A DNA stretch of 64,000 nucleotides, taken from positions 62,001 through 126,000 of the forward strand of contig RMBW01000049.1 in NCBI GenBank assembly GCA_004009845.1, written 5' to 3'. Origin of the DNA: Davidsoniella eucalypti (taxonomy: Eukaryota > Ascomycota > Sordariomycetes > Microascales > Ceratocystidaceae). The translations under genes were made by a program, and so were the position numbers. Under the pieces are notes generated by a model that did no database searches, was not told the DNA's origin, and saw nothing but the letters and a program-made list of their open reading frames with translations. The number at the start of each line of letters is the position of its first letter. The stretch's first letter is position 1. This document shows positions 49,632 to 59,943 of the stretch, piece after piece.

Positions 49632-51663
49632 ATGGGTGCTCCCTCGGAAGCCTCTATTCAGTCGGATCCTCGCACAGTATCACCAGACACCGACGATACC
49701 GCTAGTCCCAAGCTTCCATCGTCCCCGGCTGTCTTTGACGAAAAGACACATCAACTCGAGGCCGGCCTGAAAGGCGCTGATGTGGCTGCTGTTGCCGCAG
49801 AAGAGTCTGACCATCTCGAGATCCAGAAGTGGAATAGCCCTCGAATCAACGTCTTCCGCTACGGAACCGTCACGCTATCGTTGTTCATCATGGGCATGAG
49901 TGATGGCTCATTAGGTGTAAGTCTCGAGTTCTGTTTTCTCACTACGCCACACGTGTCTTGTTCCCTTCACGATCCCTCTGTCTCGAAACATGAGCGCTAT
50001 AGTGCTCTGAGTAGTGATGCTAGACCAGCAACTGCGACATGTTGTACAAACCGATTCGTTATTCGGTTCGCTCTGGCCCAGTCGGTGTTTGTACTCCAGG
50101 GTCGGAGCACAAATCTTCAGCTCGTTAAAATAAACAGGCTCACGAGATGTGTCTTGGGCTGATGTTCATCGTTCATCTTCTCTTACAGCTGTCAGTCCAT
50201 TCAACTAACCTTGTACAACCATTCAGGCTCTACTCCCATATGTAAGTGATCCAACCACGCCACGCTACTCTGTTTTTAGTAGGCCCAGCTTCAGCCAAGC
50301 CAAAGCTGTCCCTTGCTTGAGAACTCCTCTCTTTTTCTTCCCTTCCAACGTCACTCACTGTCTCAAAGCCAAGACAAAATGAGTCCCACACTAGATGTAT
50401 AAGAAACTGAAGAGAACGAACACCATACTAACTATACCTCTGGTGGACCGTCAGATTGCAGAATACTACGACATATCATACACCGTCGTCTCGCTCATGT
50501 TCCTGACCCCTTGTCTTGGATATCTCCTTGCTGGTCTCGTCAACAACCTGGTACATCACCATTTTGGCCAGTTCGGCATTGCCGTCGCGGGCCCCTTTTT
50601 CCACCTAGTCGGATATCTGCCGCTGGTATTCCATCCGCCTTTCCCATCGCTTCCCATCATTATCTTTTTTACGGGAGTCGGCAGTGGACTAGAGGACAGT
50701 GCGTGGAATGCCTGGGTGGGAACCATGGAGCACTCCAACGAGCTTCTCGGCATCGTCCACGGTCTCTACGGCCTAGGCGGCACTGTTGGGCCTCTTATTG
50801 CCACTGCCATGGTCACCAAAGCCAACTATCCGTGGTGGTACTTCTTCTACATGATGGTAGCCTTGGCAGTTGTCGAGATAGTTCTTAGCGTTTGGGCCTT
50901 CTGGGGCCAGACTGCCGCCGTCTATCGCCGAAGCATCCAGACCCTACACTCTCTCAATGAAAACCGCCGCACCACCACTCGCGAGATCCTGAAAGAGCCG
51001 GTCACGTGGCTTCTGGCGCTGTTTCTCATGGGATACGTCGGTGCTGAAGTGAGTCTGGGAGGGTGGATCACCACCTTTATGATCAATGTGCGCCATGCCG
51101 AGCCCTTCGTAGCCGGTATAACGACTACTCTGTACTGGCTGGGAATCACCATTGGTCGCTTGTGCCTCGGGTTCATCACCGGGAAGATTGGCGAGAAGCT
51201 GGCCATCACGATATATCTGTGCCTGTGTATTGTCATGGAGATCCTGTACTGGCTGATCCCAAGCGTTGTATCGTCGATAGTTTTTGTGATTCTCATGGGC
51301 ATCTTCCTCGGTCCGCTCTTCCCCGCGGCAATAGTGGCCATTACCAAGCTGCTGCCAAAGGACCGCCACGTGAGCACCATCGGCTTTGGTGCGGCCGCGG
51401 GTGGATGTGGAGGCGCCATTCTCCCCTTTGCAGTTGGTGTTCTCGCCCAGAGTCACGGCGTGGGAGTCTTGCAGATATTTGTGCTCGTCGTTCTAGTCGC
51501 CATCGCCTGTGTTTGGGTCTGTATACCAGGCGGCTTTAAGAAGAACGGCCTGGAGCAGGCCAGAGATAACGGAGACGTGCCTGGCCAAGAGCTTGTCCGG
51601 ATATCCGGGTGGATCAGGGGTGGCTGTGGTCTTCGCCGTAAAGGAACACCGTCGCCTCCATAG
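49632..51663 (+). CDS. major facilitator superfamily transporter
   Basis: Predicted 502-aa polytopic membrane transporter; the substrate is unknown. Three exons: 49632-49916, a 15-nt exon at 50227-50241 (Ala-Leu-Leu-Pro-Tyr) and 50455-51663. Introns of 310 and 213 nt have GTAAGT donors, and the second carries a perfect TACTAAC branch point. Residues 1-75 are a hydrophilic cytoplasmic tail. The core begins FRYGTVTLSLFIMGMSDGSLG and continues ALLPYIAEYYDISYTVVSLMFL. About a dozen hydrophobic segments follow, with GLYGLGGTVGPL in the first half and GITIGRLCLGFITGK at the second-half repeat. The sequence resembles fungal MFS proteins related to yeast Bsc6 (fucose-permease-like fold), a tentative placement from memory. 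The ATG at 49632 is chosen because upstream in-frame codons offer only TTG. No cluster context suggests a substrate. Confidence 0.9.
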
Positions 51664-52191
51664 CTGTAAATGTATTGTGTATATAGAGAAAAAGAAAAGA
51701 AAAAGGAGAGAAGGAGGGAGAAGAAGCTTGTGTGATTATCTGCCGTACATAGTTATCGAGAGAACCGAGGATAATATTGAACTATGGCTCCTCGTGAATA
51801 TTTATCATATGATGAATACATTTTTGTAATTTCAATATCTTCACAGTGATGAGCTGTCTTTAGTAACGTTCTTTACAATTTCATCTGTACATAGTAGTAT
51901 TCTTTCCTCTATACTGATCGCCTTCTCCAACTAAAGGTTGCCATATATCAGCACTGCTCGCCATATATCCTACCGTACACCCAAAGCCTAGTTATCTGTA
52001 TTTACTTTTTACGTCTACCTACCGGTGTAATTCAAACCATAACAGTCAAAGACTCAAGTTATCAATGGTATCAAAGGCTCTTCTCTTGACTTCTCAGCTC
52101 TGTTTTCTTGCCCTTGCCGTCTTCTTCACCCCATCTTAAACCCTCTCTACAGTGTCCTCTTCCTCTATCGAATCCCAGCCTTCACGCTAAT
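51664..52191. other. intergenic between MFS and macro-domain genes
   Basis: AT-rich spacer with the 3' flank of the transporter and the promoter/leader of the macro-domain gene. A short upstream reading frame lies at 52065-52139. No other gene is supported. Confidence 0.55.
52065..52139 (+). other. possible 24-codon upstream ORF in the macro-domain leader
   Basis: ATG at 52065, stop TAA ending at 52139, 52 bp before the macro-domain start. The peptide is Lys followed by a Leu/Ala/Phe-rich stretch, like a signal sequence, though this may reflect the pyrimidine-rich leader. If the transcript starts upstream of it, it could reduce translation of the main frame. The transcript start is unknown. 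Confidence 0.3.
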
Positions 52192-52827
52192 ATGAATACC
52201 CTGGCAACTATTCCAACCTTATCACAATTATATGCATCTGCAAAGTCCACAGTGTCACACGGGGCAGTGCAGTACAGTGCCTCGTCCGCCCTGAATGACA
52301 AGGTCTCGCATATACGGGCGAACATCACTACTATCCAGACCGACGCCATTGTAAACGCTGCCAATGCGGCTCTCCGTAAAGGCGGCGGCGTCGATGGAGC
52401 TATCCACAATGCGGCCGGGCCTCGGCTTGAACAGGCTTGTCTTTCTCTCGGAGGCTGCGACACCGGCATGTCCAAGATAACGCCGGGCTTCGATCTTCCG
52501 GCCTCACATGTTATACATACCGTCGGTCCTATATACAATTACATGCCGGCAGCCGAGGCATCGTCACTTCTTGCCAGCTGCTACAAAACCAGTCTACAGC
52601 TGGCCTTGGAGAATGGCCTCCGCTCTATTGCCTTCAGCTGCATCAGTACCGGCGTATATGGATACCCTAGTGAAGATGCCGCTAGGGTTGCCATCGAGAC
52701 AACCCGCCAGGTCTTGGACAGCGAGACTGGAAATGCCATTGATAGGGTTGTTTTTGTTACTTTTGAGATCAAGGACGTGAACGCATATACCAAACTTTTG
52801 CCGCTATATTTCCCTCCTTCAAATTAG
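52192..52827 (+). CDS. macro-domain protein, MacroD-type ADP-ribose hydrolase
   Basis: A 211-aa intronless gene consisting of a short N-terminal extension (residues 1-45) and one macro domain. MacroD enzymes remove mono-ADP-ribose from acidic residues and hydrolyse O-acetyl-ADP-ribose. The diagnostic sites are present: IVNAANAALRKGGGVDGAIHNAAGP, with the Asn-Ala-Ala-Asn and GGVDGAIH substrate loops, HTVGP and the ISTGVYGYP phosphate loop. The N-terminal IPTLSQLY segment is also usual for fungal and bacterial members. The ATG at 52192 has A at -3 if read as CTAATATG and is the first in-frame ATG. No targeting signal is obvious in the main frame, so cytosol or nucleus is likely. The start is reasonably secure, as is the family. 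Confidence 0.93.
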   Translation: MNTLATIPTLSQLYASAKSTVSHGAVQYSASSALNDKVSHIRANITTIQTDAIVNAANAALRKGGGVDGAIHNAAGPRLEQACLSLGGCDTGMSKITPGFDLPASHVIHTVGPIYNYMPAAEASSLLASCYKTSLQLALENGLRSIAFSCISTGVYGYPSEDAARVAIETTRQVLDSETGNAIDRVVFVTFEIKDVNAYTKLLPLYFPPSN

Positions 52828-54028
52828 CTAGTCTATCTGCATAACCAAAGTGGTTCTTAAGAATAAAAGACTTTGTTGATTCTGCTCAATGTATCCACAA
52901 TAGCGACTATATTCTAACAGAGACATACATACAGATGTATCTGTCTGTTGGCTTGTTAATTGGGGCATGTCCGGTGGCTGAAGCTTTATCGTTGAGATAT
53001 GTTTTTTTTTTCTTTAATTCATTAATCTTATGGAGCTATAGAGGACGTTGAGATATGTATTAACCTATAAATCTCAAGACCTATGGAAATATAGAATCAC
53101 GATATTATCTCTTTGGTGGATGAAACAGTTCGTGACTCGATGACTTTTTGTTTGGGTTGTTTTGTTTATTTTTACGCATGTACATCTAAAAATTGCCAGT
53201 ATGTCTGTTTTTGTTGTCATTGCCCAATACAACAGCCGCATGCATATATGCACCTGCCATTTTGCCCTCGGTCGCCTTAGGTGGCGAACCACAAGCTGTT
53301 CACCGCTTTTAATATAGGCCAAAATCGGCAATAGTGGGCTTTGGCTGTAAGATAACCGTCAAGGTGCAGATAAGGGCGCTATTGCAGTACCGAGAAGTCC
53401 GATTGTGAGGCTTGCCAACCAATCAAGGCAAACATGAGGCGATTTGTGCGGGGCACTTTTCAGTTTTGCAGAGCGGCAGAAAAAAAGAAGAAATCACCAA
53501 ACAAACAAACCAAAAAAAAAAAAAAAAAAAAAAGAATAGAGGCCTTTTTTTGGGGCTGTGGGTATCAGAATCAAATTTAATGTGAAAAAACTGTAAACAA
53601 ATAGTTTGCGGTGTATTTAACAGACCGAAAAAAGTAGTGGGCCAAAAGTATTGACACTAAAAATTCTTTCGCCTTCCCCTCTTTCAGAAAAAAAGAAAAG
53701 GCTTGAAAAAAAAACTAATCCTGCTGTTCTTTTTCTACTTATTGCACGCCATATTTCTCGCACCACGAGATTTCCAGGAAATTTCTTCTCCTTTTTCTTT
53801 CTCACCTCGGGAATATCCTCTAATTTTCGGGTTTCATTCTCTTTCTTTCTTTTCACCTTTTTTTTTTCATTCATCGAAGTCGGGAGTCTTCGATTGTTCT
53901 GAAGTCAAAAAACTACTCTGGAAGAACAGAACTTCAGTGTTTCTTTCTTCTCTCGAATCGATTCCGAGCCTCGCTAGTCGAGCTTTATACCTCTAAAATC
54001 ACAAAAATCTTTCAAAATTACACCCAAG
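52828..54028 (+). promoter_or_regulatory. elongation factor 3 promoter and leader
   Basis: No gene. It contains a CCAATCA box at 53419-53423 and an A22 homopolymer at about 53512-53533. A strongly CT/T-rich tract from about 53670 to 53950 leads to CACCCAAGATG at the start codon. Pyrimidine-rich leaders and homopolymeric A/T tracts are common at highly expressed fungal genes. The 97-codon frame within it begins at TTG and is not coding. Confidence 0.5.
53512..53533. repeat. A22 homopolymer
   Basis: About 22 consecutive A residues roughly 500 bp upstream of the elongation factor 3 start. A rigid poly(dA:dT) tract of this kind can exclude nucleosomes; the role here is inferred. Confidence 0.85.
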
Positions 54029-57000
54029 ATGTCGTCCGTCAAGGTTCTCGATGAGCTCATGAAGAAGCTCACCATCTCCAAGGAGGCTTCTGACATCAAG
54101 GAGGCTTCTGTCTCTCTGGCCACTTTCCTCAACGGCAACATTGAGGACAAGAACGTGCCCTCCAAGTATGTTTTAACTCCATGTTCAACTCTTCACCATC
54201 GCTCTACCGTCCATTGTCAAGATAGTCCGATGCTCGCTTTCGGGTGGTTGCCTGTTTTCTTCTGGCTACGTGTTTATCTTGCTTTGATGGCCAGATGATA
54301 TCGTCACTTATATTGTCGCGATAACCCCTCCCCCCCTCCTCCTTCATCAATTACGCCCTAGTCAAAATCTCTTAATCATAGCCCCGCCATTTTCATCATC
54401 AAGGCTTCCTCCCCTGTCATGTAATCGCCAACTTGCATACTAACCATCTTTTTTCTCGCTTAGGACTATTGAGGAGCTGAAGAAGCAGCTGGCTTCCAAG
54501 AAGGACGCGGCTGCCCGTGAGAAGGCTGTCATCGCCATTGAGGCCATTGCCCGTCACGCTGAGGTCTCTGCCACCATCGAGCCCTGCCTCGTCGCCCTTC
54601 TCCCCAACGTTCTGTCCGCTGTTGGTGACAAGATCACCGCTGTCAAGGATGCCGCCACCGCTGCCACTCTGGCTATCGCTGAGGCCGTCAACGCCAACGC
54701 TATCAAGATCGTTCTGCCCATCCTAGGCAACTCTCTGGTCAACGCCCAGAAGTGGCAGGAGAAGATGGTCGCTCTCGACTTCCTCGACACCCTGGTCCGC
54801 ACTGCTCCTACCCAGATGTCCGTCCGTGTCCCCGACCTGATTCCCGTCGTTTCCGAGTCCATGTGGGATACCAAGAAGGAGGTCAAGGAGCGCGCCTACC
54901 AGACCATGGAGACTCTGTGCTCCCTAATTGTCAACCGTGATATCGAAAAGTTCATTCCCGAGCTGATCAAGTGTATCGCCAAGCCTGAGAACGTCGCCGA
55001 GACTGTTCACCTGCTGGGTGCCACCACCTTCGTCACTGAGGTCCAGGAGCCCACCCTAGCCCTGATGGTCCCTCTTCTGGATCGTGGTCTGGTCGAGCGT
55101 GAGACTGCCATCAAGCGTAAGTCCGCTGTCATTATCGACAACATGTGCAAGCTGGTCGACGACCCGAACATTGTCGCCGCTTTCCTGCCCAAGATGATGC
55201 CCGGTCTGCAGAAGAACTTCGACAACCTGGCTGATCCCGAGGCCCGTGAGAAGACTCGCCAGGCCCTCGACACCCTTATCCGTGTCGGTGATGTCAAGGA
55301 CGGAAAGATCCCCGAGCCTCGCGCTGACGGTTCCCTGAACATTGTCCGCCCCAAGATCGACTCTATCCTGGGTGCCAAGGCTGCCAAGTCCGAGGAGATT
55401 ACTGCCTACATCTCCGCCATTGCTGGTCAGCTCATTGACGAGAAGGTCTTCGAGTCCCTCATCTGGATCGAGAACCTGAAGCCCTACGTCGCCAGCATTG
55501 TCGGCGACAAGGATGCCCAGGCTACTGTCGACACCATCCGCAAGAACACCCTGCCCGATAACATTGGCGGTGCTGGTGCTGAGGAGGACGATGAGGAAGG
55601 TGAGGATCTGTGCAACTGCACTTTCTCTCTTGCCTACGGTGCCAAGATTCTTCTTAACCAGACTCACCTGCGTCTCAAGCGTGGTCAGCGCTACGGTCTT
55701 TGCGGTCCCAACGGTTCCGGCAAGTCTACCCTCATGCGTGCCATCAACAACGAGCAGGTCGAGGGTTTCCCCAAGCAGTCCGAAGTCAAGACTGTCTTCG
55801 TCGAGCACGACCTAGACTCTGCCGATACTGAGATGACTACCATCGACTGGACCATGAAGAAGCTGGCTGATGCTGGTGTCGCCACTACCCGCGATGATGT
55901 TATTTCCCAGCTGACTGACTTCGGCTTCAACGAGCAGATGGTTGCTGGCGATATTTCCGCCCTCTCTGGTGGTTGGAAGATGAAGCTGGCCCTGTGCCGT
56001 GCCGTCTTTGAGGCTCCCGATATTCTGCTTCTGGATGAACCTACCAACCATCTGGATGTGAAGAATGTCAAGTGGCTAGAGGACTACCTACGCAGCTCTC
56101 CCTGCACTTCCATCATTGTCTCTCACGACTCCGGTTTCCTCGACAATGTCTGCCAGCACATCGTTCACTACGAGCGCTTCAAGCTCAAGCGCTACCGTGG
56201 TAACCTGGCCGAATTCGTCAAGAAATGCCCATCGGCCAAGTCCTACTACGAGCTCGGTGCCTCCGAGATGGAGTTCACCTTCCCCGAGCCCGGTTTCCTT
56301 GAGGGTGTCAAGACCAAGGCCAAGGCCATTCTCCGTGCCACCAACATGACCTTCCAATACCCTGGTACCACCAAGCCCCAGATTTCCAACATCTCCTTCC
56401 AGTGCTCGCTGAACTCTCGTATTGCCGTCATCGGTCCCAACGGTGCCGGTAAGTCAACTCTGATCAACGTCCTGACTGGTGAGCTGGTTCCCACCCTCGG
56501 TGAGATTTACCAACACGAGAACATCCGTATCGCCTACATCAAGCAGCACGCTTTCGCCCACATCGATCACCACCTGGACAAGACCCCCTCCGAGTACATC
56601 CAGTGGCGTTTCCAGACTGGCGAGGATCGTGAGACCATGGACCGTGCCAACAAGATCGTCACCGATGCTGATGAGCTGGCCATGAACAAGGTCTTCAAGG
56701 TCGAGGGTACCCTGCGTCGTGTCATTGGTATCAACTCCCGTAGAAAGTTCAAGAACTCGTACGAGTACGAGTGCTCTTTCGCCCTAGGCGAGAACATTGG
56801 CATGAAGAACGAGCGCTGGGTCCCCATGATGACTGCCGATAACGCTTGGTTGCCCCGTTCCGAGCTTCTGGCTTCTCACCAGAAGATGGTTGCTGAGGTC
56901 GACATGAAGGAGGCTCTGGCCTCTGGTCAGTTCCGCCCTCTGGTCCGTAAGGAGATCGAATCTCACTGCAGCAACTTCGGTCTGGATACTGAGCTGGTTT

Positions 57001-57467
57001 CTCACTCTCGCATGAAGGGTCTGTCTGGTGGTCAGCGTGTCAAGGTCGTCCTGGCTGCCTGCTCATGGCAACGCCCCCACTTGATCGTTCTTGACGAGCC
57101 TACCAACTATCTGGATCGTGACTCTCTAGGTGCTTTGTCTAAGGCTCTGCGCAAGTTCGAGGGTGGTGTCATCATCATTACTCACTCTGCTGAGTTCACC
57201 AAGGACATCACTGAGGAGGTCTGGGCCGTTCTGGACGGTAAGATGACCCCCTCCGGCCACAACTGGGTCCAGGGTCAGGGCTCCGGTCCCCGTCTGACCA
57301 AGGGTGAGGGCGAGGAGGAGGACAAGTTTGATGCCATGGGTAACAAGATTGTCACCACCAAGAAGAAGGTCAAGCTGACTTCCAGCGAGGCCCGCAAGAA
57401 GAAGAAGGATCGCATGGCCCGCCGTAAGCGTGGTGAGGAGGTCTTCAGTGACGAAGATGACATTTAA
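54029..57467 (+). CDS. TEF3: translation elongation factor 3 (eEF3)
   Basis: Fungal ribosome-bound ATPase that promotes release of E-site tRNA and the elongation cycle; cytosolic. Two exons, 54029-54165 and 54464-57467, flank a 298-nt intron (donor GTATGT, branch CATACTAAC, acceptor TTAG) splitting Lys46, giving 1046 aa against 1044 in yeast. Residues 1-320 are HEAT repeats. ABC domain 1 has Walker A GPNGSGKS near 460, signature LSGGWKMK and Walker B LLLDEPTNHLD. ABC domain 2 has Walker A GPNGAGKS near 702, a chromodomain-like insertion with RRVIGINSRRKFKNSYEYE, signature LSGGQRVK and LIVLDEPTNYLDRD. The C-terminus is Lys/Arg-rich (KKKVKL, KKKKDRMARRKR), which contacts the ribosome, and ends acidic. 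Codon use is highly biased toward C-ending and CTG/CGT codons, as expected of a very highly expressed gene. All key residues are intact. Confidence 0.98.
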
Positions 57468-58281
57468 ACACACCAATCCCTTTTTTGTGTTCGTTTGTTG
57501 TTTCACATGTTTATTTTCATTTTTTTCTTATCGCTGAGCCACTTCATATTTCGGGATCAGTGATTGATTGTTCATTACTCGTTTCCACCTCCTCTTTCCT
57601 TGTCTTCTTTTTTTTCTCTTCTTAGATAATGGCCGCTTTCGCTGTGTTCTTCTTCGTTCTGCGGGCGCTACCTCTTGTGATGATTTGTTTTCGAGATGCG
57701 GGTGCAGGGCAGGGCAAATAGAACCGACTCCCAAGCGAGACGGAGGATATGATATACAGGTCTTGAGTTTGCGTTGATAGTCAAAAGGAAAGGGACTGGC
57801 GGGGAAGGATTCATAATTTTCGGGAGGGTTTGCAAAAAGTGATTTTATTTTCCATCTTAAGTTTTACTAAAACATCTGTATTGTGATGTGTATAAAGTGT
57901 TTTTGTGTTTGTTCATGATAGACGCAGTTTTTCTTGTAATGATAACCCTATTTCATTTCCATCCTCATCATCACCACAATCAACCCTAGTCGCCTGTGAC
58001 ATTTTTCTTCGGTAAATAGTCGGGAAATTCTGTTTGACGAGGCAGTTACAACAATGCAGACAGAAACAAAAGAAAAAGATCACTTAGTACTTGGCCAACC
58101 AAATGTAACTGAATTATACCACAAGTAATAAATAATAGCTAATAATTGATGCCCTTCTCTACAAAATCTGGCCTTTTCCTTGTTATTTAGTACCAAAACC
58201 AGCTGGACATACCGTCTGGAAATCCATCACAGTCGGCGACTCCGCGAAAAGCATAACAAAAAATTCGACGATTTCAAGACG
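57468..58281. other. intergenic between eEF3 and the SUMO protease gene
   Basis: 3' flank of elongation factor 3, T-rich around 57520-57620, and the promoter of the next gene. AACCCTA motifs lie at 57944-57950 and 57982-57988. An acceptor-like sequence (TTATTTAG) with a CTAAT branch-like motif near 58140-58190 suggests the downstream gene may have an unplaced upstream exon. Confidence 0.5.
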
Positions 58282-59943
58282 ATGACGCGCCAATCCGTGC
58301 GCGTTCCAAACATACGATTAATACCCTCAGCAGAGGTTGAAGCGATCTCACAACGAACCAAGGTCATCGACAGCCACCTTTTGCATCTTGAAGATCTGCT
58401 GAAGAGCTCTCAAGCTGTCGACATAAGCTCTCTGCCCGGCCTCAACAATACGAGGGAAGAGCTCGCAGCACAAGCTCCCAAAGTTCGCGACGTCATGCGC
58501 AAGATATATTTCCAGCTGCCATTGTTCCTCCGCAGTATGCCTAACGTCGAGAGCATCGTTTCCAAAGAGGACACGCCTCTTCTCGATATGGTGGCAAGGT
58601 TCCTGCTGGGTCTGCCTGAGATCAGCCGGCGCTTCGGACTCATCCTCTCCAGGCACGATCAAGAGACCGTCAAGAACATCGGCGGCGACGTCAGAGACCT
58701 GATCTCCGGGAGATGTCCGGCTAGCTTTGTAGAGCCAGAAGCTATCTCGGCCGAGGATTGTCTAGAATACATACCTGATACGCCAGGCCCAGATCCTATA
58801 GCAGACTCGCTCGAACTCAGACACACCTGGAACTTCCCACAAAACGTCCAGGAGATATCGTCTCCGGCGTCCAGCGACGACGAAAGCGACGAAGAAACAG
58901 CGTCTGTCTATTCTGTTGGGGATGATGAGGAAGACGAAGTGTGTCTTGTGCCAGACGCGGAGCTCTTCAAATGTGCCGAATTCATACCACCATCACGAAG
59001 TCAGCTCTCTACCGAACACACAGACGACACGGAAGATGCGTTCTCATCTCTGGTCATATCTACAACTGCTCACGATCAAATTACGGCGACGAAAAAGCAG
59101 CAGGAGCTCGAAGCAGCTGTTGAACGAATTCGTATCGAGAAAGAATTACGAGCGTCTGGAAATCTCCGTGATCCCCGCGGCTCTCTCTTCCCGGACAGTC
59201 ATTGTGTGCGCCAGATCACAAAGCCGTTAGCCGCGGCTATGCGTGGTGATCCCTCGGCGGCACAAAAGCTGTTCCCGCTAGAGAGGCCGAATCTTGAAAT
59301 CACATTGACTCAACACGATTTCAGCACTCTTGTAGCTTCATATGCTTGGCTCAATGATTCTATTGTTGACTCCTCGCTTAGTGCTCTTGACCGGTTCGCT
59401 AATCTGAGATCTGGGGCTACCAACTACCCAAAAAGCCCAAATCGCAGCGTCTTGATAATGGGGTCTTTCTTTTTTTCAACGCTTGTCAAGAATGGCGGAC
59501 AACGTACAGAGCGAACCCTAAGCCGGAAGGGCGTGACTCCGGCTGGATTCCTAAGCTTGGAGACAGTCTTGATTCCAGTATGCAGATCGTCACATTGGAC
59601 TCTCTTAGCTATCCAACCTCTTGCCAAGCGTATCACACATATGGACTCCTTGAATCCTCGAGGAGATCCGCGTCTGTTGGAAACAGTAACTTCATGGCTT
59701 CGTAATCTGCTCGGTGATCTATATGTGCAGAATGACTGGTCACGTGTCAATATCGATGCGCCAGTCCAAACCAACGGCTACGATTGTGGTGTGTTCACTA
59801 TTCTGAATTCTATCAGTTTGGCACTGGGAATCAAACCTGATATGACATACAATTCCGCCGATATGACAGAGCATCGATGGCATCTAGCTGCTATGCTAAT
59901 AAACGGCGGTTTCCATACCGATTTTGACCTAAAAGATCTATGA
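58282..59943 (+). CDS. Ulp1-type SUMO protease (C48 peptidase)
   Basis: Cysteine protease predicted to mature SUMO and remove it from conjugates; nuclear or nuclear-envelope location is usual for the family. From the ATG at 58282 it is 553 aa. The frame stays open for about 90 nt upstream, after an acceptor-like TTATTTAG, so an extra 5' exon is possible and the start is uncertain. Residues 1-300 are poorly conserved, with an acidic stretch near 195-225 (DDESDEETAS). Residues about 305-335 are a charged, helix-prone segment. The catalytic domain fills the last ~200 residues: YAWLNDSIVD, His438 in SSHWTLLAI, Asp455 in HMDSL, Gln496 in VQTNGYDCG and Cys502. C-terminal placement of the domain is Ulp1-like rather than Ulp2-like. 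The insertion after WLND is longer and the motifs are divergent, so the exact subfamily is uncertain. Confidence 0.88.
   Translation: MTRQSVRVPNIRLIPSAEVEAISQRTKVIDSHLLHLEDLLKSSQAVDISSLPGLNNTREELAAQAPKVRDVMRKIYFQLPLFLRSMPNVESIVSKEDTPLLDMVARFLLGLPEISRRFGLILSRHDQETVKNIGGDVRDLISGRCPASFVEPEAISAEDCLEYIPDTPGPDPIADSLELRHTWNFPQNVQEISSPASSDDESDEETASVYSVGDDEEDEVCLVPDAELFKCAEFIPPSRSQLSTEHTDDTEDAFSSLVISTTAHDQITATKKQQELEAAVERIRIEKELRASGNLRDPRGSLFPDSHCVRQITKPLAAAMRGDPSAAQKLFPLERPNLEITLTQHDFSTLVASYAWLNDSIVDSSLSALDRFANLRSGATNYPKSPNRSVLIMGSFFFSTLVKNGGQRTERTLSRKGVTPAGFLSLETVLIPVCRSSHWTLLAIQPLAKRITHMDSLNPRGDPRLLETVTSWLRNLLGDLYVQNDWSRVNIDAPVQTNGYDCGVFTILNSISLALGIKPDMTYNSADMTEHRWHLAAMLINGGFHTDFDLKDL

Noticed and set aside
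53703..53996. 97-codon frame directly upstream of elongation factor 3
   Set aside because: Starts at TTG and is a translation of the CT-rich leader.
54166..54463. Possible box C/D small nucleolar RNA in the elongation factor 3 intron
   Set aside because: An ATGATA-like sequence is present but no D box or flanking stem could be found.
55056..55808. 250-codon reading frame antisense to elongation factor 3
   Set aside because: It is exactly opposite a highly biased coding sequence; the C-ending codon bias of the sense gene removes stops on the other strand. The product is Leu/Val/Asp-rich without a recognisable domain.
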